Positions 24,713 through 32,336 of a stretch of DNA of 64,000 nt are shown piece after piece. Source of the stretch: Agromyces sp. Marseille-P2726. GTDB taxonomy: Bacteria > Actinomycetota > Actinomycetes > Actinomycetales > Microbacteriaceae. Location: contig NZ_CADDWM010000011.1 of the NCBI RefSeq assembly GCF_902809835.1, positions 248,001 through 312,000 of the forward strand, given 5' to 3'. A program made the translations under genes and the position numbers. Below the pieces are notes generated by a model. It did no database searches. It had not been told where the DNA came from and saw only the letters and a list, made by a program, of their open reading frames with translations. Each line of letters starts with the position of its first letter. Within the stretch, counting starts at the first letter, position 1.

Positions 24713-26254
24713 CTACTTGGCTGCGGATATACCGGGTAGCCAGAGAGCCAGGTCGGGCCAGGCGATGAGCACCACGAGCATCACGATGCAGGCCGCGATG
24801 AACGGCATCACACCCTTGAACACGTCGGTGATCTTCAGCTTGAGGCCCATGCCCTTGGTACTGGATTGGGATATCGCGAGGACGACGAAGTTCATGATCC
24901 CGAGTGGCGGTGCCACCAGGTCGATCTCTGCAAGCACGATCAGGAACACGCCGAACCAGATCAGGTCGACATCGAGCGCGACGAGCGGCCCGATGAACAC
25001 CGGGATGGTCAGCAGCATCATGGCGAGGGTGTCGAGGAAGAACCCGAGGATCAGGTAGACCGGGATGAGCAGCAGCAGGAAGCTGAGCTGGTTCAGGCCC
25101 AGGTCGATGACCATGTCGGCGACCCACTGCGCCAGCCCGCTGAGCGCCATGACCCGGGTGAGCAGGAGAACGCCCACGAGGAGCAGCATGACCGCGGCGA
25201 CCGCGGACACCGTCTCCATGAGAGTGCTGGAGAAGTACGTTCCGACGACCTTGCGGGTCGGGACCGTGGTCTCGCCCTTCTTGATGCTCTTCCGCGAACG
25301 CGCGATGATCAGCGCCAGACCGAGGATGATCGTGACGAGCGCGCCGTAGGCTCCGGCCTCGGTCGCGGTGAAGACGCCGAAGTAGATGCCACCGAGCACG
25401 ACGACGATGATGACCAGCATCGGCACCAGGTGGATCAGTGACGCGAACCGCTCCTTCCAGGGGTAGCTCCTGCCGCGCGGCGCGGAGCTCGGGCTGATCG
25501 CCGCCCAGACGATGATCACAATCGCGAACAGCACGGCGAGGGCGAGGCCCGGGATGATGCCGGCGAGCAGCTGCGGGCCGACCGGCGTCTCTGCGACACC
25601 GGCGTAGATCACGAGCAGCACGCTCGGCGGGATGACCTGGCCGAGGGTGCCGGCCATGCCGGTCGCGCCCATCGCGAGGGAGGGCTTGTAACCCGAGCGG
25701 ATCATCTCGGGAATCGAGACCCGACCGATCGCGTACGCGATGCCGATGGTGCTGCCACTGGTGGCGGCCATGCCGGCACCCGCGAAGTTGGTCGCGATCG
25801 CCAGGCCACCAGGGAGCCGGCTCAGCCACTTCCGCGCAGCGTCATACGCGCCGCTCATCAGCCCGCTCTTGCCCATGGCGACACCCATGAGCACGAACAT
25901 CGGGATCACGCTGAGCGACCACGACGCGAACGAGGTGAAGACGATCTCCTTCAAGGATCCGACCACCGCGTTCGGGCCGACGAGTACGTACAATCCGAAG
26001 ATCGCGGCCGCGGACATCGCGATGCCGATCGGGATCTTGAACAACATCAGAGCCATCATCAGCAGGATGACGAGGAACCCGACCATGAGCTTGCTCGACG
26101 GGGCGACGAGCAGGTACACGGTCAGCAGCACGGTGGCGATCGCGGTGACGATCAGGCCGATCGTGAACCGCTTCGCGGTCAGAGCCTCCTTGAGCTCGAC
26201 GGGACCCTTGCCCTGAGCCGGCTGCGGCGGCGCCTCGCGCAGAATCGTGCTCAT
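24713..26254 (-). CDS. dctM: TRAP transporter large permease subunit
   Basis: 513 residues, about a dozen membrane segments. Characteristic DctM segments: SVIPMFVLMGVAMGKSG, the re-entrant loop GMAATSGSTIGIAYAIGRVSIPEM, GTLGQVIPPS, and LAEIDLVAPPLGIMNFV late. It is the Na+-coupled transport subunit of a TRAP system and must partner with a DctP binding protein; three orphan dctP genes are in the window. ATG 26254 overlaps the dctQ stop (ATGA). A loop of about 45 polar residues between segments, around SPSSAPRGRSYPWKERF, is longer than I would expect. Confidence 0.94.
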   Translation of the reverse strand: MSTILREAPPQPAQGKGPVELKEALTAKRFTIGLIVTAIATVLLTVYLLVAPSSKLMVGFLVILLMMALMLFKIPIGIAMSAAAIFGLYVLVGPNAVVGSLKEIVFTSFASWSLSVIPMFVLMGVAMGKSGLMSGAYDAARKWLSRLPGGLAIATNFAGAGMAATSGSTIGIAYAIGRVSIPEMIRSGYKPSLAMGATGMAGTLGQVIPPSVLLVIYAGVAETPVGPQLLAGIIPGLALAVLFAIVIIVWAAISPSSAPRGRSYPWKERFASLIHLVPMLVIIVVVLGGIYFGVFTATEAGAYGALVTIILGLALIIARSRKSIKKGETTVPTRKVVGTYFSSTLMETVSAVAAVMLLLVGVLLLTRVMALSGLAQWVADMVIDLGLNQLSFLLLLIPVYLILGFFLDTLAMMLLTIPVFIGPLVALDVDLIWFGVFLIVLAEIDLVAPPLGIMNFVVLAISQSSTKGMGLKLKITDVFKGVMPFIAACIVMLVVLIAWPDLALWLPGISAAK

Positions 26255-26892
26255 CGAGTTTCCACCTTCCCAGTCGTGTGCTCGGGTCGCGCATCGGCGG
26301 GCTCGAGCTCCAGCTCTTCGAACACGGTCTCTTCGGACTCGATGGCGGCGATCGCCTCGTCTTCATCGGTCGGCTTGAACTCCGGCACGGTGATGGCCCG
26401 CAGCAGTTGCGCGAACGCCTGCAGCAACAGCCCCACCATGCCGACCACGATGACGAACCGGAACGGCCAGATCTCCAGCCACGGAGTTCCGACCGCCTTC
26501 TCGCCGAAGTTCATCGCCTCGACGGCCTTCTCAGCGCCGAAGAGAATGAACATCGCCGTCGTGCCCAGGGTGAACACCATGCCGACGATCTCGATGATCC
26601 TTTGGGTGCGCGGACCTGTCGGCGCCGTCAGCAGGTTCACCCGGATGTGCTCCCCGCGGAGCAGTGCATAGCCGAGCCCGAGCGACACCAGCGTCGGCAT
26701 CCACGCGAACTGCGTGAGGTCGAGCGTGCCCGGCAGCGGGCGGTTGTAGAAGAATCGGCCGACGACGTCGAGCACGACGTTCAGCATCAGGCCCACGGTC
26801 GCGATTCCGCCGAGCACCGCCAAGAGGACGTTGAAGCGGTCGATCCACTTCAACCAGGGGACGCGATCGATAGCGTCGTCGACAGTCGTCAT
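26251..26892 (-). CDS. dctQ: TRAP transporter small permease subunit
   Basis: 213 residues with four hydrophobic segments: LLAVLGGIATVGLMLNVVLDVVG, the stretch around MPTLVSLGLGYALLRG, IIEIVGMVFTLGTTAMFILFG and FVIVVGMVGLLLQAFAQLL. The motif LRGEHIRVNLL is typical of DctQ. The acidic C-terminal tail of about 40 residues (rich in Glu) is longer than usual. ATG 26892 has AGAGGAG upstream and overlaps the stop of a 22-residue reading frame. No dctP lies next to it. Confidence 0.93.
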   Translation of the reverse strand: MTTVDDAIDRVPWLKWIDRFNVLLAVLGGIATVGLMLNVVLDVVGRFFYNRPLPGTLDLTQFAWMPTLVSLGLGYALLRGEHIRVNLLTAPTGPRTQRIIEIVGMVFTLGTTAMFILFGAEKAVEAMNFGEKAVGTPWLEIWPFRFVIVVGMVGLLLQAFAQLLRAITVPEFKPTDEDEAIAAIESEETVFEELELEPADARPEHTTGKVETR

Positions 26893-26957
26893 CGAGCCAC
26901 TCCTCTCACTGGGGCGTCCACGGCCCCGAACGGGTACGGGTCACGGAAATCCGTCAT
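26889..26957 (-). CDS. Possible 22-residue leader peptide of the TRAP permease operon
   Basis: ATG 26957 is preceded by GAAGAGGTTGAACC, an acceptable ribosome site, and the frame codes MTDFRDPYPFGAVDAPVRGVAR, split here as MTDFRDPYPFG and AVDAPVRGVAR, then TGA. The TGA overlaps the dctQ ATG by ATGA. It could be a coupling leader or a real small protein. It is too short for homology to help, so the call rests on position and coupling only. Confidence 0.35.
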   Translation of the reverse strand: MTDFRDPYPFGAVDAPVRGVAR

Positions 26958-27019
26958 GGTTCAACCTCTTCGTTGATGGCTCGCGACATCTGACTCGGCT
27001 TGCGCCTGAGCGACGATAA

Positions 27020-27060
27020 CACAGAAACATTTGCTGTGCTATCAATCCTTGTTAGTTTAA
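27020..27060 (-). promoter_or_regulatory. Probable promoter/operator region of the dctQM operon
   Basis: The only AT-rich stretch between the MFS gene (ends 27144) and dctQ. It contains an inverted repeat CACAG (27020-27024) and CTGTG (27034-27038) and, beside it, TATCAATCCTTGTTAG, whose TATCAAT also occurs in the 43405 site. It lies 60-100 bases above the possible leader peptide. Confidence 0.35.
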
Positions 27061-27143
27061 CCGCCGCCTTTTCGCCGAGAAGCGACGTCGTCCGACGCTC
27101 CACTCCCCGTGCATCCGCATGGAGCGCCTGAGGGGTCATGAAC

Positions 27144-28337
27144 TCACGTTTCGAGAACGGCGGATTCCTGCATTTCTCGGGCGGCGTCGCCCTGCGCGCC
27201 TTCCCGCCGAAGGCGAGCGGCGAGGATGCCGATCACGATCGCGCCCGCGGCACTCGCCAGCGCGGCGAACGGCGGAATCCACAGGGGCCCGAGGCCTTCG
27301 AGCACGCCGGCGCTCACGGCAGCACCGATGGCGCCTCCCGCCTGTACGAGGGCCGCGAACAGCGCGAAGGCTGTCGCGGGATTCGCGGGATGGAGGCGTC
27401 CCATCTCCACCTGCGCGGCCGGGAACGTCGCGTTCTGCGCCAGACTCCAGACGACGAGGAGGATCGCCACCATCACGACACTCGGTGTGATCGAGAAGAG
27501 CGGTGTGGTCAAACTGATCGCAACCAAACCCCAGGTCGCGACCGCGAATCCGCTGAAGCGATCGATCAGTCGCCCTCCGAAGAACGCGGCAACCACACCG
27601 GCCAGTCCGTACACGACGAGCAGGATCGGAACCTCGAGTTCGGTGACGTCGGCTGACGCCGCCACGATGGGCGCGAAGAACGTGGTGATCGAGTACTGAC
27701 ACCACGCGAACAACAGCGCGACGAGCCCGAGCACCAGCACGGCCGGACGGCGGAACGGTGCGAACTGCTCAGTCAGGGTCGCCTTGGCCGGCTTGGGCGT
27801 GGCCGGGATGAAGAACAGGCCGATCAGGCCGACGACACCGAGCGATGCCAGGAACAGGAAGGCGCCCGTGTATCCGAGCCAGACTCCGAGCAGCGAGCCC
27901 AGCGGCACGCCAGTGGAGACCGACAGGAGAATGCCAGCCGAGAGCAGCCCCAACGCGCGCCCCTGGCTGCCGGGCGGCGAGATCGCGATGGCGATCGCCG
28001 CCGCCTGCGGCGGGATGGCCGCCGCGGCCACAGCGACGATCATCCGCGACACCATGAACGTGGTGACGTCGGGCGCGAGTCCGGAAAGCACGGTGCCGCC
28101 GATGAACAGCAGCAGTCCACCGGCCATGATGGTTCGGCGACCGAACCTCGAAAGGAAGATGGGAAGGAGCGGGCCGACCACCGCGTACGTGAGGGCGAAC
28201 ACCGTCAGTCCGAGGCCGGCGACGGCTTCGCTCGTATCCAGTCCCTCGGCGATCGCTGGAACGATTCCCGCCATGATGAGCGCGTTCGTTCCCACCGCGT
28301 AGACGGCGAACAGCACGAAGATGATCCGCCAGTTCAT
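27144..28337 (-). CDS. MFS transporter (AraJ/drug-proton antiporter type)
   Basis: 397 residues, 12 predicted membrane segments. The loop after segment 2 reads FLSRFGRRTIMAGG, a motif-A variant, and segment 5 has LPLGSLLG-like GVPLGSLLGVWLGY, typical of arabinose-efflux-like permeases. It is similar to the next gene upstream in the operon (FSRRTIAIGA; GVPVGTLLGEAFGY), so the two are probably a tandem duplication. Direction of transport and substrate are unknown. ATG 28337 overlaps the preceding stop by ATGA. Last gene of the P450-epoxide hydrolase-MFS-MFS operon. Confidence 0.9.
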   Translation of the reverse strand: MNWRIIFVLFAVYAVGTNALIMAGIVPAIAEGLDTSEAVAGLGLTVFALTYAVVGPLLPIFLSRFGRRTIMAGGLLLFIGGTVLSGLAPDVTTFMVSRMIVAVAAAAIPPQAAAIAIAISPPGSQGRALGLLSAGILLSVSTGVPLGSLLGVWLGYTGAFLFLASLGVVGLIGLFFIPATPKPAKATLTEQFAPFRRPAVLVLGLVALLFAWCQYSITTFFAPIVAASADVTELEVPILLVVYGLAGVVAAFFGGRLIDRFSGFAVATWGLVAISLTTPLFSITPSVVMVAILLVVWSLAQNATFPAAQVEMGRLHPANPATAFALFAALVQAGGAIGAAVSAGVLEGLGPLWIPPFAALASAAGAIVIGILAARLRREGAQGDAAREMQESAVLET

Positions 28338-29509
28338 GCGGCAACCTCCCCGGTCACGGCCTCACCGGGACGTCGGACCTTCTGAACGATCAGGATCCCG
28401 CCGCAGGTGACCGCGGACAGCAGAGCGGCGAACCCGGCTGTGAAGGCGATCCAGTTCGCGCCCGACCCGGTCAACAAGATGGCACCCACGGCGGCTCCCG
28501 CCGCGGCACCGAGCTGCACCGCCGACATGTTCGCTCCGACCAGGGTGGCGGGATTCGTCGGATGCATCCGGCCCAGGAGGACGTTGGTCGATGGCCCGAC
28601 GAGAGATCCGGTCAGGCCGAACGCAGCGACGGCGACGAAGGCTCCGACCGTGCCGATCGGCGCTCCCAGAAGCGGGGTGGCGATGCTCATGACCAGCACG
28701 CAGATCAAGATCACGGCCAGGCTCCCGAAGCGGTCGATCAGCCGCCCACCGACCGCCATGGAGAGCACGTTGCAGATCCCGAACAGGGCGAGGGCCGAGG
28801 CGACCATCGTCGCGTCGGCCTCGGCTGCGAGCTCGAGGATCGGGAACATGTAGGTGAGCACGATGAAGAACGACACGGAGTACAGGAGCGTGAACAGCAT
28901 GACCGCGAGCACCGGGACCGTGGCGAGCGGCCGGAACTGCAGTCGGAGCGTCGAGCGCGCGGCACGCACCGACAGACGCATGAAGACCAGCCCGAGAAGC
29001 GTGACGGCCGCAATCGTCGCGGTCAGCAGGAAGGCGACGCGGTAGCCGAACGCCTCGCCGAGGAGGGTTCCGACCGGCACTCCAAGCGCCATCGACACGG
29101 CGAACCCCATGCTCACCCAGGCGGCCGCCGCCCCCTTCCGGTCGGGCGGGGAGATCTCGATCGCAGCCGCGATGGCCTGCGCCGTGTAGGCCGCAGTTCC
29201 CAACGCGACGATCGCCCTCGCCGCATAGAAACTCCAGATGTCCCACGCGAACGCGGACAGCACGACGCCGATCAGGAAGATGATCATGGCGCCGATCGCG
29301 ATGGTGCGCCGGCTGAACCTCGCGAAGGCGATCGGGATGAAGGGTGCCGTGAGCGCGTATGTGAACGCGAGCACGGAGACGCTGACGCCCACGGCCGCTT
29401 CCGTCGTGCCGAGCGCCCGTGCGATCTCGGGCAGGAGGCCTGCGACGACGAGTGAGTTCATCCCCGAGGCGACCATGCCGAGCGCGAGGAAGAAGATCCT
29501 GAGGTTCAC
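28334..29509 (-). CDS. MFS transporter, tandem paralogue
   Basis: 391 residues with 12 predicted membrane segments and motif A as FARFSRRTIAIGA. GTG 29509 overlaps the epoxide hydrolase stop (GTGA), and the following MFS overlaps its end. The much longer frame extending to 30316 only overlies the epoxide hydrolase gene. Two adjacent MFS proteins may work on substrate and product, or as a pair; nothing in the sequence decides this. Confidence 0.9.
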   Translation of the reverse strand: MNLRIFFLALGMVASGMNSLVVAGLLPEIARALGTTEAAVGVSVSVLAFTYALTAPFIPIAFARFSRRTIAIGAMIIFLIGVVLSAFAWDIWSFYAARAIVALGTAAYTAQAIAAAIEISPPDRKGAAAAWVSMGFAVSMALGVPVGTLLGEAFGYRVAFLLTATIAAVTLLGLVFMRLSVRAARSTLRLQFRPLATVPVLAVMLFTLLYSVSFFIVLTYMFPILELAAEADATMVASALALFGICNVLSMAVGGRLIDRFGSLAVILICVLVMSIATPLLGAPIGTVGAFVAVAAFGLTGSLVGPSTNVLLGRMHPTNPATLVGANMSAVQLGAAAGAAVGAILLTGSGANWIAFTAGFAALLSAVTCGGILIVQKVRRPGEAVTGEVAA

Positions 29510-30750
29510 CGCCGATGCCGGAATGTCTCTCGCAGGTCGGCGACCCATGCGTCGGGAACCTCCCATGGGATGAAGTGGCCGGCGCGCTCGTGAGCACGGA
29601 GGTTCACCACGTTGAACCAGCTCGCTCGCGGCATCCCCTGGAAGTGCGCAACTCGCTGTTCGGTCGCGACACCCGGGGGGTTCTCGAAGCCGACGAACGT
29701 GATGCCGGTCGGCACCCCGATCTGGGGCGTGCGGTCGTGTGACGGGGTCCAGGGATACCGGTTGGTGTTGGCGTAGGTCCGCATCGACGTGCCGATCGCG
29801 TCGTTGACCCAGTAGATCATCGCGTGCGTGAGGATGTCGTCTCTGGAGAACACGTTCTCGATCTCGCCGTCGCAGTCGCTCCACCTGCTCCACTTCTCGA
29901 CGAGATAGGCGAGCAACGCGACCGGCGAATCCGAGAATCCGAACGAGAGCGTGCTGGAGCTGAACATGTGCGAGGCCACGTGCGCCGCGAACTTCCTCGC
30001 GACCGCCCAGGCTCCCTGCCGGATCTCCTCGGGCGCGTCGGGGGGCGGGCTCGCCCCACCGGTGACATCCCATGCTCGATCGCCCTGGAACGCGTTGAGC
30101 GGAATCGGCAGCCCAAGGTGGAGCGCGATGACCTCGTCCTCGTACTTGTGCGCGAGCTGCGCCGAGACGAGCGAACCGAAGTCGCTCGCCCCGACGGCGT
30201 ACCGCTCGTGGCCCAGCACGTCGCGCATCAGCGTGTGCCAGAGGTCTGCCGTCTGCACGAAACTCATGTCGGGGTGGTTCGGGAGCGGGGTCGAAAACCC
30301 GAAACCGGGGAAGCACGGTGCGATCACGTCGAACGCCGGCTCATCCTCGGGCGCGTCCGCGAGCGGGTCCATCACCTTCGCCCAGTGCCAGAAGGTCCAC
30401 GGCCAGCCGTGCGTGAGGATCAGCGGCACCGCGTCGGGCCGCGACGACCCACGACGCATGAAGTGGATCGGCACGCCGTCGATCTCGACCCGGTAGTGCT
30501 CGAACCGGTTGATCTCCGTCTCGGCATGACGCCAGTCGTACTCGTCACGCCAGTACTCCACCAGCGGCTCGAGCCGCGTGCGGCTGACGCCGTAGTACTC
30601 GTCGTCATTGCCCGCATCGACCGGCCACCGGACATTGGCCAGGCGCCGGCGGAGGTCATCGAGGATGGCGTCGTCGACATGGATCGGCGTCTGCGGGAGC
30701 GCCGCGATCCCCGCCAATGCATCCGACCTCCGCTCGGCGTGCAGCGTCAC
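29506..30750 (-). CDS. Epoxide hydrolase (EHN-domain alpha/beta hydrolase)
   Basis: 414 residues. The N-terminal EHN domain (IHVDDAILDDLRRRLANVRWP) is diagnostic of the juvenile-hormone/microsomal-type epoxide hydrolases. HGWPWTFWHW is the oxyanion motif, ASDFGS holds the nucleophile Asp, and RAGHFIPWEVPD the catalytic His. It opens an epoxide to a diol. The start GTG 30750 overlaps the P450 stop by GTGA, so it is translated with the P450 and probably hydrolyses that enzyme's epoxide product. The long upstream extension to 30906 is not needed. A ruined second copy of this type lies at 32121. Confidence 0.92.
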   Translation of the reverse strand: MTLHAERRSDALAGIAALPQTPIHVDDAILDDLRRRLANVRWPVDAGNDDEYYGVSRTRLEPLVEYWRDEYDWRHAETEINRFEHYRVEIDGVPIHFMRRGSSRPDAVPLILTHGWPWTFWHWAKVMDPLADAPEDEPAFDVIAPCFPGFGFSTPLPNHPDMSFVQTADLWHTLMRDVLGHERYAVGASDFGSLVSAQLAHKYEDEVIALHLGLPIPLNAFQGDRAWDVTGGASPPPDAPEEIRQGAWAVARKFAAHVASHMFSSSTLSFGFSDSPVALLAYLVEKWSRWSDCDGEIENVFSRDDILTHAMIYWVNDAIGTSMRTYANTNRYPWTPSHDRTPQIGVPTGITFVGFENPPGVATEQRVAHFQGMPRASWFNVVNLRAHERAGHFIPWEVPDAWVADLRETFRHRR

Positions 30751-31967
30751 CAGTCGACCGCCAGATTCCGGACCCCGTAGATGAATCCGTCGTTCTGCAT
30801 GTTCACCGCATCCGGCGCATCCGCCACCCGCATCGTCGGGATGCGGGTCAGCAGTTGCTCGAACGCGAGGTAGAGCTCGGCCCGCGCGAGGTTCTGCCCG
30901 AGGCACATGTGCACACCCGCGCCGAAGCTGATGTGCCCACGGTCGTTGCGCTCGATGTCGAGCTGGTACGGGTTCTCCCAGTGGCGTGGGTCGTAGTTCG
31001 GAGCACTGATGTTCACGATCACGCCCTCGCCGGCCGCGATCCGCTGGCCGCCGATGACCAGGTCCTCCTTCGCGACGCGCGAGAGGGTGCCGTCGACGAG
31101 GGAGTGCATCCGGATCATGTCCTCGACCATCCCCGGGATCAGCGACAGGTCGGTTGCCACCCGTTCTCGGATCTCCGGCAGGTGGAAGAGCTGCAGCATG
31201 CCCATCGAGATGGTGTTCGCCGTCGTCTCGTGGCCGGCGACGATCGTCATGAACACCTGTCCCAGGATCTGCCGGTGCTCGATCTCACCCTTCTTCGACT
31301 CCTCGATCAACGTTCCGATCAGGCCATCGCGCGGGTTGTCGTACTGCGCGGTGATCTCGGCATCCAACAGCCCGTACATCTCCTGAGCCGCGGCGACCAG
31401 CTGGTCAGCGGGCGTCGACGCCGCCGTCGTCAGATTCGACAGTCGCTGGATGTCACCGCTGATCGCGTAGTCCACTCCGAGGAGCGCGCAGATCACCTTC
31501 GTCGGGATCACGAGGCTGACTTCCTGGTGAAGATCGACTGGGCCGCCCTTCTTCAGGATCGCGTCGATCGTCTCCGTGACGATCCGCTCCAGCTCCGGCT
31601 GCAGCTCGTTCACCCGCTTGGCGGTGAACTGACGCGCCATCATGCGCCGATACTTCGCATGAATGGGCGCATCCATGTGCCGCAGCATCGTGTCGTTCGC
31701 GCGGGACGTGGTTCCCTTGCGAACCTTCGGAAAGTGCGGGTGCTGCGCATCCACCGAAATGCCGGGGTGCTCCAGCGTTTCACGCACCTCGTCGTACCGC
31801 AGCACGACCCAGGCGCGCTGTTCGCTGTGGAGCTCCGCCTCCACGACTGCGGCCTGCTCCCGCCAGCGCTCGTACGCCGCGGGGGGTCGGAACGGATCAT
31901 CCCGCAGCTGCGGGAACCAGGGGGCTTCCGTGTGCGTGCCGTCGATGATCGCTGCATCTGTCGTCAT
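30747..31967 (-). CDS. Cytochrome P450 (subfamily A), coupled to an epoxide hydrolase
   Basis: 406 residues. I-helix VAGHETTANTIS, ExxR in EDMIRMHSLVDGTLSR, heme loop FGAGVHMCLGQNLARAE with Cys355. It resembles the P450s at 11469 and 51632, all ending in a GF(I/V)(Y/F)GV tail. ATG 31967 has AGGAGTGGATCACGG upstream; ATG 31985 would add six residues and use a worse site. It heads the operon that continues with the epoxide hydrolase and two MFS genes, suggesting an epoxidation step. Confidence 0.92.
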   Translation of the reverse strand: MTTDAAIIDGTHTEAPWFPQLRDDPFRPPAAYERWREQAAVVEAELHSEQRAWVVLRYDEVRETLEHPGISVDAQHPHFPKVRKGTTSRANDTMLRHMDAPIHAKYRRMMARQFTAKRVNELQPELERIVTETIDAILKKGGPVDLHQEVSLVIPTKVICALLGVDYAISGDIQRLSNLTTAASTPADQLVAAAQEMYGLLDAEITAQYDNPRDGLIGTLIEESKKGEIEHRQILGQVFMTIVAGHETTANTISMGMLQLFHLPEIRERVATDLSLIPGMVEDMIRMHSLVDGTLSRVAKEDLVIGGQRIAAGEGVIVNISAPNYDPRHWENPYQLDIERNDRGHISFGAGVHMCLGQNLARAELYLAFEQLLTRIPTMRVADAPDAVNMQNDGFIYGVRNLAVDW

Positions 31968-32030
31968 CCGTGATCCACTCCTCATTCACCGCTCTGTGAT
32001 GGGTTCCCGCCAACGCCGTTGTCGGCTTGA

Positions 32031-32044
32031 ATGATTGAAATCAT
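32031..32044 (-). promoter_or_regulatory. Inverted repeat in the P450 promoter region
   Basis: ATGATTGAAATCAT: perfect six-base arms with a two-base spacer, 64 bases above the P450 start at 31967. It is a likely regulator site for the P450-epoxide hydrolase-MFS operon. Between 31968 and 32336 there is otherwise only the epoxide-hydrolase remnant. Confidence 0.4.
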
Positions 32045-32120
32045 AGCGGCTTATGGCGACCTCGCCATCTTCCCGACGGCGTACCTGCTGCGCGAACGCA
32101 GTGCGCGATCCGTGGCGGCC

Positions 32121-32327
32121 ACGACACGAGCGGATGCCCCGAGTCGGCGTTCCGGCCGCCGTCTCAGTCCTCACCGAAGACCTGCGGCGCCCTCCTCGCG
32201 CCTGGGCGGAGCGATACTACGACCTCCGTCGTGGCGGGTGTACGACCGCGGTGGACATTTCACGCCGTTCGAACGACCGGACGCATTCGTCGCCGATGTA
32301 CGCGACTTCTTCCGCACCCTGAGGTGA
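32121..32327 (+). pseudogene. C-terminal remnant of an EHN-type epoxide hydrolase, frameshifted
   Basis: One plus frame reads RVGVPAAVSVLTEDLRRPPRAWAERYYDLRR, here split as RVGVPAAVSVLTEDL and RRPPRAWAERYYDLRR; this matches the VPTGVAVF...RRWAExxYN region of EHN epoxide hydrolases. Near 32233 the homology jumps by one base into another frame: WRVYDRGGHFTPFERPD and AFVADVRDFFRTLR, the catalytic-His end. The first roughly 300 residues are absent. It is therefore a broken relict, possibly of a copy once paired with this or another P450. Upstream 32045-32120 I recognise nothing. Confidence 0.65.
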
Positions 32328-32336
32328 TGGCCCGCG

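Noticed and set aside
29510..30316. N-terminal extension of the MFS gene
   Set aside because: The extra 269 codons read the epoxide hydrolase gene in another frame; the GTG at 29509 overlapping its stop is the natural start.
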